A stretch of 64,000 nt of DNA from an uncultured Lachnospiraceae bacterium (GTDB lineage Bacteria > Bacillota > Clostridia > Lachnospirales > Lachnospiraceae). Under the pieces are notes generated by a model. It searched no databases. It saw nothing but the letters and a program-made list of their open reading frames with translations, and was not told the DNA's origin. Location: the NCBI GenBank assembly GCA_934351255.1, contig CAKRJH010000005.1:101826-165825 (forward strand), given 5' to 3'. Numbering within the stretch: position 1 is the stretch's first letter; every line of letters begins with the position of its first letter. Position numbers and translations under genes: made by a program. This document shows, piece by piece, positions 26,037 through 35,105 of this stretch.

Positions 26037-26093
26037 AATTGACCACCTTTTCTACTGATTTTTGCAATTTTGTTACAAAACATTACAAAATGG

Positions 26094-26121
26094 TTGATTT
26101 TATTCTTACTTATGTTAAAAT
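26094..26121 (+). promoter_or_regulatory. Candidate promoter of the NlpC/P60 gene
   Basis: -35 TTGATT (26094-26099), 16-bp spacer, -10 TAAAAT (26116-26121). Downstream at 26150-26165 lies the palindrome TCGAAAA-GA-TTTTCGA in the leader, touching the Shine-Dalgarno GAAAGGA; its role is unknown. Confidence 0.5.
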
Positions 26122-26177
26122 TATATTTGTGTGATTAGATTATACGTTATCGAAAAGATTTTCGAAAGGATATACTT

Positions 26178-26930
26178 ATGCATTTCAGAAAAAGTTTACT
26201 TTTTACATTGATTATAGCCATGCTGATTACTTTTATGCCGGCATTAGATGCATCCGCTGCTACCGTCCGCAAGGACACACAGACAGATGTACCTGAAAAG
26301 ATCACCGCGACCACAGGCAAACTGGTGGCCGGTGTCGCCGAGACCTACTCACTGGCAGCCAAAAAAAGAAAGGCGAAGATCACCTGGACTTCTTCTGATT
26401 CCAAGGTAGCTATGATCTCCGGCAGAACCGTTACGATCCTTTCCACCGGTGTTGCCACACTGACCGCCAGATATGGCAAAAAGAAAAAGACCGTCAAAGT
26501 GATTGCCGCTGACTTTACCGATATGGAAGATCAGCAGCGTTTGATCATCTCCTACGCATTACAGTTTGTAGGCAATCCTTATGTATATGGTAAAAGCAGT
26601 CTGACCAGAGGTACCGATTGCTCCGGATTTACGATGTCCGTCTTCAAGCAGTTCGGGTATTCTCTTCCACACAATGCAGCCGCACAGATGCAGTCATCCA
26701 ACAAGATCGCCAAAGACCAGTTAGATGCCGGCGATCTGATCTTCTACGGCAGCGGCAGCTCCTGTGGACATGTTGCCCTCTACATTGGCAACGGCATGGT
26801 AGTACATGCATCCAACCCTTCTGTCGGTATCACGGTTTCCCGTTATGATTACCGCGCAGCGATCGGATATGGACGTGTATTACAGACCAATCTTGAGATC
26901 ATCGGTGGCGAGGTAGCCCCGGAGGATTAA
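26178..26930 (+). CDS. Secreted NlpC/P60 cell-wall hydrolase with Big2-like domain
   Basis: 250 residues. A signal peptide ends near residue 27 (DASAA). An Ig-like Big2-type domain spans about 38-110 (KITWTSSDSKVA, GVATLTARYG). The NlpC/P60 peptidase follows, with Cys148 in RGTDCSGF, His198 in CGHVALYIG and a third polar position at His210 in VVHAS. Such enzymes cut peptide stems of peptidoglycan, usually D-gamma-glutamyl-diaminopimelate bonds. The ATG at 26178 has GAAAGGA upstream. It is followed 25 bp later by the formate/nitrite channel gene, which may be co-transcribed. Confidence 0.92.
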   Translation: MHFRKSLLFTLIIAMLITFMPALDASAATVRKDTQTDVPEKITATTGKLVAGVAETYSLAAKKRKAKITWTSSDSKVAMISGRTVTILSTGVATLTARYGKKKKTVKVIAADFTDMEDQQRLIISYALQFVGNPYVYGKSSLTRGTDCSGFTMSVFKQFGYSLPHNAAAQMQSSNKIAKDQLDAGDLIFYGSGSSCGHVALYIGNGMVVHASNPSVGITVSRYDYRAAIGYGRVLQTNLEIIGGEVAPED

Positions 26931-26955
26931 TAAACAATATGAATATGAGGTATGA

Positions 26956-27723
26956 ATGATGTTAACAACTGACATGGAAAAGATTTGTACCGCAGCCACA
27001 AATAAAGCGGAGGTCTTGCAAAAAAGGCCTTTGGCTTTTTTTATGCGCGCGGTTATGGCCGGTTTCTTTATCGTAGTGGCAGTCCTGCTCTCCAATGTGA
27101 CAGGTGCCGTCCTGTATGCCAAATATCCTGAGGCCGGCAAAGTGCTCAGCAGCGCGCTGTTCCCGATCGCGATCATCCTAATCGTCTTCATCGGCGGTGA
27201 TCTGTTTACCGGCAATAACATGACTATGGCACTGGGTGTCTACAGCAAAAAATGCTCCTGGATGGATCTGATCAAGGTCTGGATCGTCAGCTATATCGGC
27301 AACTTCATCGGTGCCTTTGTCCTGACGACCATCTTCTATTTCAGCGGATCCGCCCGCGATCTGATGACCACCTACTACCAGGCGATCATCCCGGGCAAAC
27401 TTTCCCTTGATATCACACAGCTTATTCTGCGTGGAATCCTCTGTAACTTCCTGGTCTGCCTGGCCGTCTGGACCGGTACCCGTCTCAAGAGCGAGAGCGG
27501 CAAACTGATCATCATGATCCTGGTGATCATGACCTTTGTCATCTCCGGTTTTGAGCACTGCATTGCCAATATGAGTACCTTCACACTGGCATGTTACCTG
27601 TGTCCGGAGCTCACCACAGCCGGTCTGATCGCCAAGAACATGCTCTGGGTTACCCTAGGCAATGTGCTCGGTGGCGCGGTACTGTTCTCCGGTACGCTCA
27701 AACTGATGACCTGGGACAAATAA
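26956..27723 (+). CDS. Formate/nitrite transporter family channel
   Basis: 255 residues with six TM helices and the FNT marks: ALFPIAIILIVFIGGDLFTGNNM (near 67-90) and SGFEHCIANMSTF (near 196-208), which form the constriction and central gate histidine. It likely moves formate, nitrite or hydrosulfide across the membrane. In a fermenter with a hydrogenase, formate is plausible but not shown. ATG 26956 and ATG 26959 are adjacent; GAGG lies 5 or 8 bases upstream. It shares a terminator with the convergent TetR gene. Confidence 0.93.
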   Translation: MMLTTDMEKICTAATNKAEVLQKRPLAFFMRAVMAGFFIVVAVLLSNVTGAVLYAKYPEAGKVLSSALFPIAIILIVFIGGDLFTGNNMTMALGVYSKKCSWMDLIKVWIVSYIGNFIGAFVLTTIFYFSGSARDLMTTYYQAIIPGKLSLDITQLILRGILCNFLVCLAVWTGTRLKSESGKLIIMILVIMTFVISGFEHCIANMSTFTLACYLCPELTTAGLIAKNMLWVTLGNVLGGAVLFSGTLKLMTWDK

Positions 27724-27744
27724 TAAACCAGCATCCATATAACC

Positions 27745-27796
27745 AAAGAGAAGCCTCACATAAGCGATACACTTATGCGAGGCTTCTCTTTTTTCT
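27745..27796. terminator. Bidirectional terminator between FNT and TetR genes
   Basis: Arms AGAGAAGCCTC and GAGGCTTCTCT continue into an inner CATAAG/CTTATG stem with one mismatch. T-tracts lie on both ends, so it serves both convergent genes. Confidence 0.9.
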
Positions 27797-28302
27797 CATA
27801 TCTCTTCCTCGAGGATGCGCACCAGATCCTCGATCGACTCCCGATAGTCTCTGCGGATCCAGATATCCAGCAGACCATGAAGCGCATGCGTATAGTAGTT
27901 TCCGACATACTTCTTGGCGATATCCTCGGGTTCTTCCGGCATGACAATAGCCTCTATCGCCTGATAGAGCAGCCAGGCCGTCCCTGTCTGATACAGGACC
28001 GCTGTGACATCCTTCATCGAATAAAAATACGAAAACAGGGACTGTGCGTGTCCCAGAAAGATCAGCGGATCATATTTCATCGGATGCTCCTGCATCCATC
28101 GTTTCCAGGTGATCTGATACTTGAAGACCAGGATCTCATATTTGGAGTGAAAATTCCGAAAATAGGTGGATCTGCCGACGCCGGCCCTCGCCACGATCTC
28201 ATCCACGGATACCTTTTCTACCGGCCTGCCGTCCATAAGCTGCAACAGGGAATCCGCCATACATTCTTTCAGAAAATCCGTCTTTTGTGTACTTCTTGCC
28301 AT
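27796..28302 (-). CDS. TetR/AcrR family transcriptional regulator
   Basis: 168 residues. The N-terminal HTH (about 5-55) has the family pattern EKVSVDEIVARAGVGRSTYFRNFHSKYEIL. The C-terminal ligand domain is divergent, with a TetR_C-like PEEPEDIAKKYV segment. The target is not evident; it is convergent with the FNT gene and upstream of nothing on its own strand. The ATG at 28302 has TGAGGA upstream; an in-frame ATG at 28326 is less well placed. Confidence 0.9.
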   Translation of the reverse strand: MARSTQKTDFLKECMADSLLQLMDGRPVEKVSVDEIVARAGVGRSTYFRNFHSKYEILVFKYQITWKRWMQEHPMKYDPLIFLGHAQSLFSYFYSMKDVTAVLYQTGTAWLLYQAIEAIVMPEEPEDIAKKYVGNYYTHALHGLLDIWIRRDYRESIEDLVRILEEEI

Positions 28303-28406
28303 AATAATCCTCATTCCGGAGCTCATTTCGTAACACTCCTCTTATTATGATGACATGGATCATATTTTCTGTCAAATGCCTTCTAAAAGGAGCATATAAA
28401 GAAGGA

Positions 28407-28440
28407 GGAGACCTGCCTTTCCTGCGAAAAACAGATCTCC
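28407..28440 (-). terminator. Probable terminator of the GH5 cellulase gene
   Basis: 9-bp arms GGAGACCTG / CAGATCTCC with one wobble pair and a 16-base loop, followed on the minus strand by TCCTTCTTTAT, a weak U-tract. It lies about 85 bp after the GH5 stop. Confidence 0.5.
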
Positions 28441-28525
28441 AAAATGTTATGAGAAACAAACTTGTGTGATAAGCATTTTATAACTGGTCGAATTTCTCAT
28501 CCTTCTACAAACTATCCGGCTTTGC

Positions 28526-30976
28526 TTACTGCTGTGCTGTCTCTGTCTGATACTGGTACTCTGTACCATCTGCATTGTAAGCACCGTCACAAACCTCGAT
28601 CTTTACATAAGATGCACCGGTGTAAGTATTTGTGGTTACCCATACCCATGGATAACCTCCCTTTACCTCGTCGCGCAGCTTAATGTACTTGCCAGTCCAG
28701 AACTGGCCTGTGCTCTGATCGTAATCAACGTCAAACTTAACGGAACCTTTTTCCTTCTTCTGATAACCTACCTGAAGGTCACAGCCCTGTGAGGTCTCAT
28801 TATCCATTGGATATACACGGATACAAGGCTCTTTGATCTGGCTCCAGTCTACCTGGAAGTGAATATTCCAGTATTCCTCATTAATGATTGCTTCCATGCC
28901 ATCAGATACGGAATCTGTCACGCCGATACCATGCTGTACATCGTCAAACAGACCACCCTTTGATTTCCAGCCCCAGAGTGCTGCCATAGCTCCCGGGATC
29001 TCACCGTCGCCGGTGTGACGCATGAAATGTCCTGTCCAGGTGTAACATACCTTTGGATTCTGGTTCTCAACGGTTGGAACTACAGAGATACCGGTATTTA
29101 CGGTAACTGCTCCCTCCGGAAGTGTCGGATGCTCTCCGGCAATGTATGCAAACAACTGTCCTACATCGTCATATGCGAAGTAACCCTCTTCACGGTTGTA
29201 GTAGTGACCCTCATCCCAGAGTACCGGGCAGTAGCCCTCTCCCATGCCATATCCAAACAGTTCGGAAAGATACTGGATGACATTGTCCTTGTACCCCTTT
29301 ACACAACCACACTCACCCATGATGACACCATAGCCCTGCTTGGTAAACTTCTTCATGCGGCCTATGTAGTTCTCCAGCCACTGGTAATCTGCCTTGGTGC
29401 CCCAGCTGTCGCGGTAGCCCCAGGTTGTAGTAGATGTTGCGGATAAACCGTAATCGGTAGGATCATATACGTGTACGGAGATACTCAGCTTGTTGCCTAC
29501 GCCATCCTCCTGTGGATCCTCCGGCATCTTGAAACGCTCGTCGCAGGTTCCATCGTTCTTGTAATCTTCAGTTGCTGTTCCACCGATGACACAGGACTCA
29601 TTACCTGAACCTGGGATCAGCAGATGTCTGTACTGGTTTGCCTCAAGTCCTTCCTTCTTTGCAGAAGCACGTACTACATTGACAAACTGCTGGCTGATCT
29701 TGCATGCCAGTGTGTATACTGCATCTCCGTCTTTTGGAAGAAGACCGGTCTGGTTTGCCTGGCCTTTCTCCGGATGCAGATAATCGTCATTCAGACGTCC
29801 GGACAACTCCTCATTGGCACCCTCGAAGATCAGGTGGTCTGAGTATTTACCGAAGGTATCGGAGAGCTGCTCCCAGATACGTGTGAACTTCACCCATGCT
29901 GCGTAACGCTTTGGTGTCTTTACCGGATCAGGACCCTGCGCAATGTCAAAGTCTTCCCATTCCTCGGCACCGAAACGTCCCCACCAGCCGCCGTCCCAAT
30001 GGATGTTCATGATAACATACATACCATCGTTGAGCGCCAGGTTGACAACTTCCTCGACACGGCTCAGATAGTCCGGATCGATCTTGTATGCCTCATCGGC
30101 CTTGTCAGGATCATCCAGCACGTCCGGATCATATGCCATGAAGTTGGACCATGCACATGGGATACGGACGGTGTTAACACCGTATGCCTTCAGACCGTCA
30201 AAGGTCTTCTGGGTGGCTACCGGGTTGCCCGCGCTGGTCTCGCCGGCCTCTACAGACTCAAATCCTCTGGTTCCTGCCAGATTGGACTGCTCCATCTGGT
30301 TACCCAGGTTCCAGCCCATACCCATCTCAGTATTGATCAGATCCATGGTGCTAGGCTCTGTTCTGTAAGAACCATTATCTTTTACGGTGATCTTCCTGCC
30401 ATTGGCCAGTGTCACCTCATGCTCCTCGCCGACATTGGTATCTTTGTGGATATCTCCGCCGTAAGTCGGACATGGTGTGAATGAGATGATCGCATTTGGA
30501 TTCTCTGTTGGCTCCTGTGTCGGTACCTGAGCAGATGGTGCTGCTGCGGATGGTGCCGCACTCGGTACGATCGCACCGCCTGTGGTTGGTGCAGATGATG
30601 GTGGCAGTGTTGGAACTGCCTTTGCCTTTACGGTCACCTTACAGGTCAGTTTCTTGTTGACTTTCCTGCCATTCTTCTTGTAAGTCACCTTACAGGTGAT
30701 CTTGGCGGTTCCTGCAGATACTGCAGTCACTTTACCTTTTTTGCTGACTTTGGCTACTTTCTTTTTGTTGGTCTTCCAGGTGAACTTTGCCTTTTTCGGT
30801 GCATTCTTCACCTTCAGGGAAACCTTCTTTCCCACGGAAACTGTGACCTTGGTCTTATTCAGTTTCACTTTTTTGGCTGCCGCACTCGCTACATTGTCCA
30901 TGCCCGCCATGCTCAATACCATGGACAGGGATAACACTGCAGAAAGTCCGGTTCTGATGAATCGTCTTTTTCTCAT
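28526..30976 (-). CDS. Secreted GH5 cellulase with N-terminal Big2-like domain
   Basis: 816 residues. A signal peptide ends near residue 33 (VASAAA). A Big2-type Ig domain follows (about 35-118), then a Ser/Pro/Ala/Thr-rich linker (120-160). The glycoside hydrolase family 5 catalytic domain spans about 205-590, with GMGWNLGNQME, RIPCAWSNF, acid/base Glu in FEGANEEL and nucleophile Glu in IMGECGC. A C-terminal beta-rich region (about 620-810) may be a carbohydrate-binding module. It would hydrolyse beta-1,4-glucans outside the cell. The ATG at 30976 has GAAAGGAAGGG upstream, with its own promoter. Confidence 0.93.
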   Translation of the reverse strand: MRKRRFIRTGLSAVLSLSMVLSMAGMDNVASAAAKKVKLNKTKVTVSVGKKVSLKVKNAPKKAKFTWKTNKKKVAKVSKKGKVTAVSAGTAKITCKVTYKKNGRKVNKKLTCKVTVKAKAVPTLPPSSAPTTGGAIVPSAAPSAAAPSAQVPTQEPTENPNAIISFTPCPTYGGDIHKDTNVGEEHEVTLANGRKITVKDNGSYRTEPSTMDLINTEMGMGWNLGNQMEQSNLAGTRGFESVEAGETSAGNPVATQKTFDGLKAYGVNTVRIPCAWSNFMAYDPDVLDDPDKADEAYKIDPDYLSRVEEVVNLALNDGMYVIMNIHWDGGWWGRFGAEEWEDFDIAQGPDPVKTPKRYAAWVKFTRIWEQLSDTFGKYSDHLIFEGANEELSGRLNDDYLHPEKGQANQTGLLPKDGDAVYTLACKISQQFVNVVRASAKKEGLEANQYRHLLIPGSGNESCVIGGTATEDYKNDGTCDERFKMPEDPQEDGVGNKLSISVHVYDPTDYGLSATSTTTWGYRDSWGTKADYQWLENYIGRMKKFTKQGYGVIMGECGCVKGYKDNVIQYLSELFGYGMGEGYCPVLWDEGHYYNREEGYFAYDDVGQLFAYIAGEHPTLPEGAVTVNTGISVVPTVENQNPKVCYTWTGHFMRHTGDGEIPGAMAALWGWKSKGGLFDDVQHGIGVTDSVSDGMEAIINEEYWNIHFQVDWSQIKEPCIRVYPMDNETSQGCDLQVGYQKKEKGSVKFDVDYDQSTGQFWTGKYIKLRDEVKGGYPWVWVTTNTYTGASYVKIEVCDGAYNADGTEYQYQTETAQQ

Positions 30977-31022
30977 AACAATTCCCTTCCTTTCTTTGAT
31001 TTTTCACAGTTCTGGTAATCTC

Positions 31023-31052
31023 AGTATAGGAAGGTCCCCATCACATGGTCAA
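31023..31052 (-). promoter_or_regulatory. Promoter of the GH5 cellulase gene
   Basis: Minus-strand -35 TTGACC (31052-31047), 18-bp spacer, -10 TATACT (31028-31023). The -35 lies 6 bp from the end of the upstream terminator stem. Confidence 0.75.
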
Positions 31053-31057
31053 TAAAA

Positions 31058-31084
31058 CAGAGGCAAAGTGAAACTTTGCCTCTG
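31058..31084 (-). terminator. Terminator of the hydrogenase-rrf2 transcript
   Basis: Perfect 11-bp stem CAGAGGCAAAG / CTTTGCCTCTG with a 5-base loop. On the minus strand it is followed by TTTTATT. It lies about 105 bp after the Rrf2 stop. Confidence 0.88.
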
Positions 31085-31190
31085 AAATAGTATCTTGTAT
31101 GCAGTTATTTATATAACAATCTTCCACGATATACTATATTCCCTAAAAATATTATATATCCGTATTAAAATATTCCATATTCTGTATCTG

Positions 31191-31625
31191 CTAAATAAAG
31201 TATTCCATCTGCATCTGATGACCCCATCCAAGCATATCTTCCAGTGTCACATGGTCCACAACTCCCTTGACAGCGTCGTCAATCTGTTTCCACAAAAGCA
31301 GGGTCACACACTGCTCTGAACGCTCGCAGGTATTCTCCTCCTGTTCCAGACACGATACCGGTGCCAGGCTGCCCTCCGTCAGCCTCAGGATCATCCCGAC
31401 CGTGTACTGATCCGGTGTCCTCGAGAGACGGTATCCCCCCTTCGGTCCGCGGATACTGGTCAGATATCCCGCCTTGGTCAGCGTGGATACGATCTGTTCC
31501 AGATATTTTTCCGAAATCTTCTGTCTTTGTGCAATTTCCCGGATACGCACCGGCTTGTCCTGGTCATGCGCGGCGATGTCCAGCATCAGACGCAGTGCAT
31601 ATCTTCCTTTTGTCGATATCTTCAT
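31191..31625 (-). CDS. Rrf2 family transcriptional regulator with cysteine triad
   Basis: 144 residues. Winged HTH MKISTKGRYALRLMLDIAAH with the recognition segment KISEKYLEQIVSTLTKAGYL and wing RGPKGGYRLSR. A C-terminal cysteine cluster (CLEQEENTCERSEQC, about 92-106) matches the spacing used by IscR-like proteins for an Fe-S cluster. It follows the hydrogenase gene by 60 bp on the same strand, so it probably senses redox or Fe-S status and controls its own operon. The ATG at 31625 has GGAGGAAT upstream. Confidence 0.93.
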   Translation of the reverse strand: MKISTKGRYALRLMLDIAAHDQDKPVRIREIAQRQKISEKYLEQIVSTLTKAGYLTSIRGPKGGYRLSRTPDQYTVGMILRLTEGSLAPVSCLEQEENTCERSEQCVTLLLWKQIDDAVKGVVDHVTLEDMLGWGHQMQMEYFI

Positions 31626-31685
31626 AACTCAATTCCTCCGCCATCAAAGTGATCCGCCTCCACCGGAAGTGAACCGCTGTATCAA

Positions 31686-33140
31686 TTACTGAGTGCGGTG
31701 CATGGAAAATCCTGCCATATCATAATGTTCCAGATTCTCACGGATACTCCTGTCATCCGCCTCACTCAAAAGTTTTGCCCTCACCTTTTTGTTCTGTGGT
31801 GTCGGCTGTTCCTTGCTGCTTGGTCCCCCCACGCAGCCTCCCTCACAGGCCATGCCCTCGATGAAATCTTCCGGAAGACGGCCCATCTTCAACATCAGAA
31901 GTGCTTTCTTACATTCTGCCGCCCCGTTGCAGACGCAGACAGAAGCATCCATCTCCTGATCGATCTCCTTTAGATATTCCATTACGGATGCCGTCACGCC
32001 GCCGGAATTGGCAAATCCCTTACCGAAGACACTGGACTCCTGATAGGTGTTCGGTGCCGGTTCCAGCTGCACCTCCCTGGCACGCATCATCGCGCGGATC
32101 TCACTGTATGCCAGTGCCGCATCGGCATTGCCCTCCAGCTTCTGATCGCGGATCTCCGACTTCTTGGCAATGCATGGGCCGATAAACACGGTATAACAGT
32201 CCGGATCCTTTGCCTTGAGCATCCGTGACACCATGCACATCGGCGATACCGTGGTGGAGATCACATCTGCCAATTGTGGGAAATGCCTGCGCACCATATT
32301 GACAAAGGCCGGACAGCAGGAGGTCGACTTCTTCTCGCCCTTCTGGTACGCTTCATGCCACTCCTTCGCTTCCGCACTGGCTGTCATATCCGCTCCGAGC
32401 CCAAGTTCGATCGTGCCTGCAAATCCCATCTTCTCCAGCGCCACGCGCCAGCTCTCCATCGTGATCTCCGGCCCGAACTGTCCCTCCGTCGCCGGTGCGA
32501 TCATCGCATAGACTTTGCGGCCTGACTTCAATGCCTCGATCACGTCGATGATAAAGGTCTTGGAGCCGATAGCACCAAACGGACATTTGTGAATACACAG
32601 GCCACAGCGGATGCACTTGCTCTCATCGATCACGGAGATTCCATTCTCGTCATAGGTGATGGCCTCCACCGGACATGCAAACTTACACGGCCGTTTCAGG
32701 TGTGCGATCGCATTGTACGGACAGGCTTTGGCACACATGCCGCATTCCTTACATTTATTCGCATCGATATGGGAACGATGATCTCCCGCGTGGATCGCGT
32801 CAAAACGGCAGGCATTGATACATGCCTTGCCCAGACAGTTCTGACAATTGTCCGTCACCGTATAACTCGAAATCGGACAGTCTGAACACGCAGTGCTCAT
32901 GACCTGTACGACATTGCCGTCATCGACCGCTCCCGGTGCTTTGCCCTCGGCCAGGCGAATACGCTGGCGCACGATCTCCCGCTCCTTGTAGACACAACAG
33001 CGAAATCTCGGGGTCGTGCCCGGAATGATCTTCATAGGAAGGTGATCCCTGTCTTCCTCCAATGTCCCCGCAAAGGCGGATTTGGCCACCTCATACAAGA
33101 TCTCATGTTTAATCTTAATTACATTTTCATCTGCAAACAT
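31686..33140 (-). CDS. Monomeric [FeFe] hydrogenase (group B-like)
   Basis: 484 residues. N-terminal cysteine-rich region (STACSDCPI...CQNCLGKAC), then two 4Fe-4S ferredoxin-type motifs (CKECGMCAKACP near 134 and CIRCGLCIHKCP near 175). The H-cluster domain has L1 TSCCPAF near 273, L2 GPCIAKKSE near 316 and L3 EGMACEGGCVGGP near 437. This catalyses reversible proton reduction to H2, probably with ferredoxin. L2 reads PCIAKKSE rather than MPCxxKxxE, which fits group B enzymes. The ATG at 33140 has GAGGAGG upstream. The rrf2 regulator gene follows; maturation genes hydEFG are not in the window. Confidence 0.92.
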   Translation of the reverse strand: MFADENVIKIKHEILYEVAKSAFAGTLEEDRDHLPMKIIPGTTPRFRCCVYKEREIVRQRIRLAEGKAPGAVDDGNVVQVMSTACSDCPISSYTVTDNCQNCLGKACINACRFDAIHAGDHRSHIDANKCKECGMCAKACPYNAIAHLKRPCKFACPVEAITYDENGISVIDESKCIRCGLCIHKCPFGAIGSKTFIIDVIEALKSGRKVYAMIAPATEGQFGPEITMESWRVALEKMGFAGTIELGLGADMTASAEAKEWHEAYQKGEKKSTSCCPAFVNMVRRHFPQLADVISTTVSPMCMVSRMLKAKDPDCYTVFIGPCIAKKSEIRDQKLEGNADAALAYSEIRAMMRAREVQLEPAPNTYQESSVFGKGFANSGGVTASVMEYLKEIDQEMDASVCVCNGAAECKKALLMLKMGRLPEDFIEGMACEGGCVGGPSSKEQPTPQNKKVRAKLLSEADDRSIRENLEHYDMAGFSMHRTQ

Positions 33141-33168
33141 CCGTATTTCCTCCTCTTATGACATCCAC

Positions 33169-33232
33169 ATCCGAAAGCCGTTTCCTATATCATACCATAC
33201 ATATAGGAATTTAGCAAAATAGACTTTCGGAT
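33169..33232 (-). promoter_or_regulatory. Hydrogenase promoter with nested inverted repeats
   Basis: The inner repeat TTCCTATAT / ATATAGGAA (33182-33190, 33201-33209) overlaps a minus-strand promoter with -35 TTGCTA, 17-bp spacer and -10 TATGAT. The outer repeat ATCCGAAAG / CTTTCGGAT (33169-33177, 33224-33232) encloses it. Both repeats are perfect over 9 bp. The inner one is the better operator candidate for the downstream Rrf2 protein. Confidence 0.65.
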
Positions 33233-33243
33233 TTCAGTATTAT

Positions 33244-33272
33244 TTGACACTTCTTTTACATAAAATTATGGT
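33244..33272 (+). promoter_or_regulatory. Promoter of the GHL10 lipoprotein gene
   Basis: -35 TTGACA (33244-33249), 17-bp spacer, -10 TATGGT (33267-33272). It is back to back with the hydrogenase promoter. Confidence 0.65.
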
Positions 33273-33315
33273 AAACTATACCTGTCTATTTTATTTTACA
33301 AGAAAGAGGGAGAAT

Positions 33316-34470
33316 ATGAAACCATTTATGAAAAAAGAATTGATCCGAAAATTGACAGCAATCGTCGTTCTGGCCGCTCTGGTCATCGGCTGTATCTGGA
33401 TGGACATGCCGGAACACTTCGGAACTACCGGTACCGGCCCTTCCCACGCGGATGCAGCAGGCACCGCTTCCACAAATCCTGCCACAGGCGGCGCGATCAG
33501 TGGAAGCACACAGGAGCTGCGCGGCATCTGGATCGCATTCTGCGACTGGGATGCCCTGGGCCTCTCGAACAAATCCGAGGAGGTATTTACCAAAAACGCG
33601 CGTAAATTGTTCGCAAACTGCAAGAAAAACTACATAAACACCGTGTATTTTCATGTCGTACCATGCAATGATGCGATCTATCCGAGCAAATACCTGAAAT
33701 GGTCTTCCTATATGTTCAAGAGCGCGCCGGATTACGATCCGCTGAAGATCCTGGTCCGCGAAGCCCACTCCTATGATCTTTCCTTCCAGGCCTGGCTCAA
33801 TCCGTACCGCCAGAAGATGGGAAAAGTCTTTAATCCGGCGGCATCCTCTTCGACGAACCGCATCCTGCGCAATGTCAAAGAGATTGCCAAAAACTACGAT
33901 GTGGACGGAATCCATTTTGATGACTACTTCTACCCTGCCAAGACCCGCGGCTATCAGTATTACAGTGTATCGATCGCCAAGCGCAAGCGCGTGATCAACC
34001 GCATGGTCCGCAAGGTCTACAAGACCGTCAAATCCATTGACCGGGATCTGGATTTCTCCATCAGCCCGGCCGGCAACATCGAATATGCAGAAAGTCTCGG
34101 CTGTGATCTGAAGACCTGGATGAGCGGCACCGGATATATGGACTACATCGTCCCACAGATCTACTGGTCAGACTGTTACCGGATCGGCGGCAAAAACACC
34201 AAAATGTACTCAGAACGTCTGGAGCGCTGGACTTCCATGAACACCGGAGATCTGCCGATGGTGATCGGTCTGGCACTGTATCATGCGGGCTGGAATTCCG
34301 GCATTGACCGCGGATGGCGCAGATCAAGCACCAACATTGCCACCCAGATAAAAAAAGAGCGCAAGTCCGGCTGCCAGGGATTCGTCCTGTTTAGTGCTGC
34401 CAATCTTACGGCTCCTATTGCAAAAAAAGAAATGAATCATTACCGCAGTCTGATGAAGAGTGCGCAGTAA
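33316..34470 (+). CDS. GHL10-type glycosyl hydrolase-like lipoprotein
   Basis: 384 residues. N-terminal signal with a lipobox-like LVIGC (Cys26), so probably membrane-anchored outside. The GHL10 (DUF187) domain spans about 70-370: ELRGIWIAFCDW, VDGIHFDDYFYP (acidic pair at the strand end), DFSISPAGN and YMDYIVPQIYWS. Related proteins are linked to cell envelope polysaccharide metabolism, though the reaction is not settled. The ATG at 33316 has GAGGGAG upstream. It is convergent with the Rsh-type HD gene with only 7 bp between stops. Confidence 0.9.
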   Translation: MKPFMKKELIRKLTAIVVLAALVIGCIWMDMPEHFGTTGTGPSHADAAGTASTNPATGGAISGSTQELRGIWIAFCDWDALGLSNKSEEVFTKNARKLFANCKKNYINTVYFHVVPCNDAIYPSKYLKWSSYMFKSAPDYDPLKILVREAHSYDLSFQAWLNPYRQKMGKVFNPAASSSTNRILRNVKEIAKNYDVDGIHFDDYFYPAKTRGYQYYSVSIAKRKRVINRMVRKVYKTVKSIDRDLDFSISPAGNIEYAESLGCDLKTWMSGTGYMDYIVPQIYWSDCYRIGGKNTKMYSERLERWTSMNTGDLPMVIGLALYHAGWNSGIDRGWRRSSTNIATQIKKERKSGCQGFVLFSAANLTAPIAKKEMNHYRSLMKSAQ

Positions 34471-34477
34471 GCACTGT

Positions 34478-35065
34478 TCACGAAGACAACGGAATGAAAT
34501 GCTCCATCATAATGAGTACGCTGTTCATCTGATATTCCAGCGCACCGCAGATATCTTCAAACTCTGGATAATGTGTTCTCACGTGCTCAAGCACAGGGTA
34601 TACATAGTCCAGAGTTTCTTTTCTGTATTTGATCATGCGGGCATCATCAAATCCCTTTCCCATCGAGGAGAGGTTATGACACCGGTCAAAAAGTTTGGCC
34701 ACACACGCCTCCCGGTTACAGCGCATCTGCTGAAAATATCGTGCAAGCGCCTCCGCCTTGGTCTCCCGGGGCAGCCTGGTCTTGGTAATGTAGCGCACGC
34801 CCTCGCGCACTCTGTCGGTCACCGGCAGTTCCTCCGGACATACATCACAGTCCTCACAGACATCGTGAAGCAGGATCACCGATAGCAGCTCATCCTCCCG
34901 TATCCCCAGATACAGGGCATGCAGTGCCATCTGAACCGGGTGCAGGATGTAGGGAGTCCCCTCACTGCGAACCTGACCGCGGTGCTTCTCTATCGCGAAT
35001 TCCAGGGAAGTCTGACTCTGTTTCATATCGTATTGACATAGCTTTTCTCTTAACTGGTCGATCAT
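34478..35065 (-). CDS. Rsh-type HD-domain protein without synthetase domain
   Basis: 195 residues. The N-terminal half follows the RelA/SpoT hydrolase pattern: AIEKHRGQVR, EGTPYILHPVQMALHAL, then SVILLHDVCEDCDV and a later AKLFDRCHNLSSM. These supply the H, HD and D metal ligands. No synthetase, TGS or ACT domain is present, so it may be a small alarmone hydrolase or a phosphohydrolase of another nucleotide. The ATG is at 35065, with only a weak Shine-Dalgarno (AAAAGGGG). Gene overlap is absent but the convergent neighbour is 7 bp away. Confidence 0.85.
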   Translation of the reverse strand: MIDQLREKLCQYDMKQSQTSLEFAIEKHRGQVRSEGTPYILHPVQMALHALYLGIREDELLSVILLHDVCEDCDVCPEELPVTDRVREGVRYITKTRLPRETKAEALARYFQQMRCNREACVAKLFDRCHNLSSMGKGFDDARMIKYRKETLDYVYPVLEHVRTHYPEFEDICGALEYQMNSVLIMMEHFIPLSS

Positions 35066-35105
35066 GAATACCCCTTTTGTGCAGATTCAACTCTTTACCA
35101 GAACA

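Noticed and set aside
34478..35065. Full RelA/SpoT alarmone synthetase
   Set aside because: Only the HD hydrolase-like part is present; the synthetase, TGS and ACT domains are absent.
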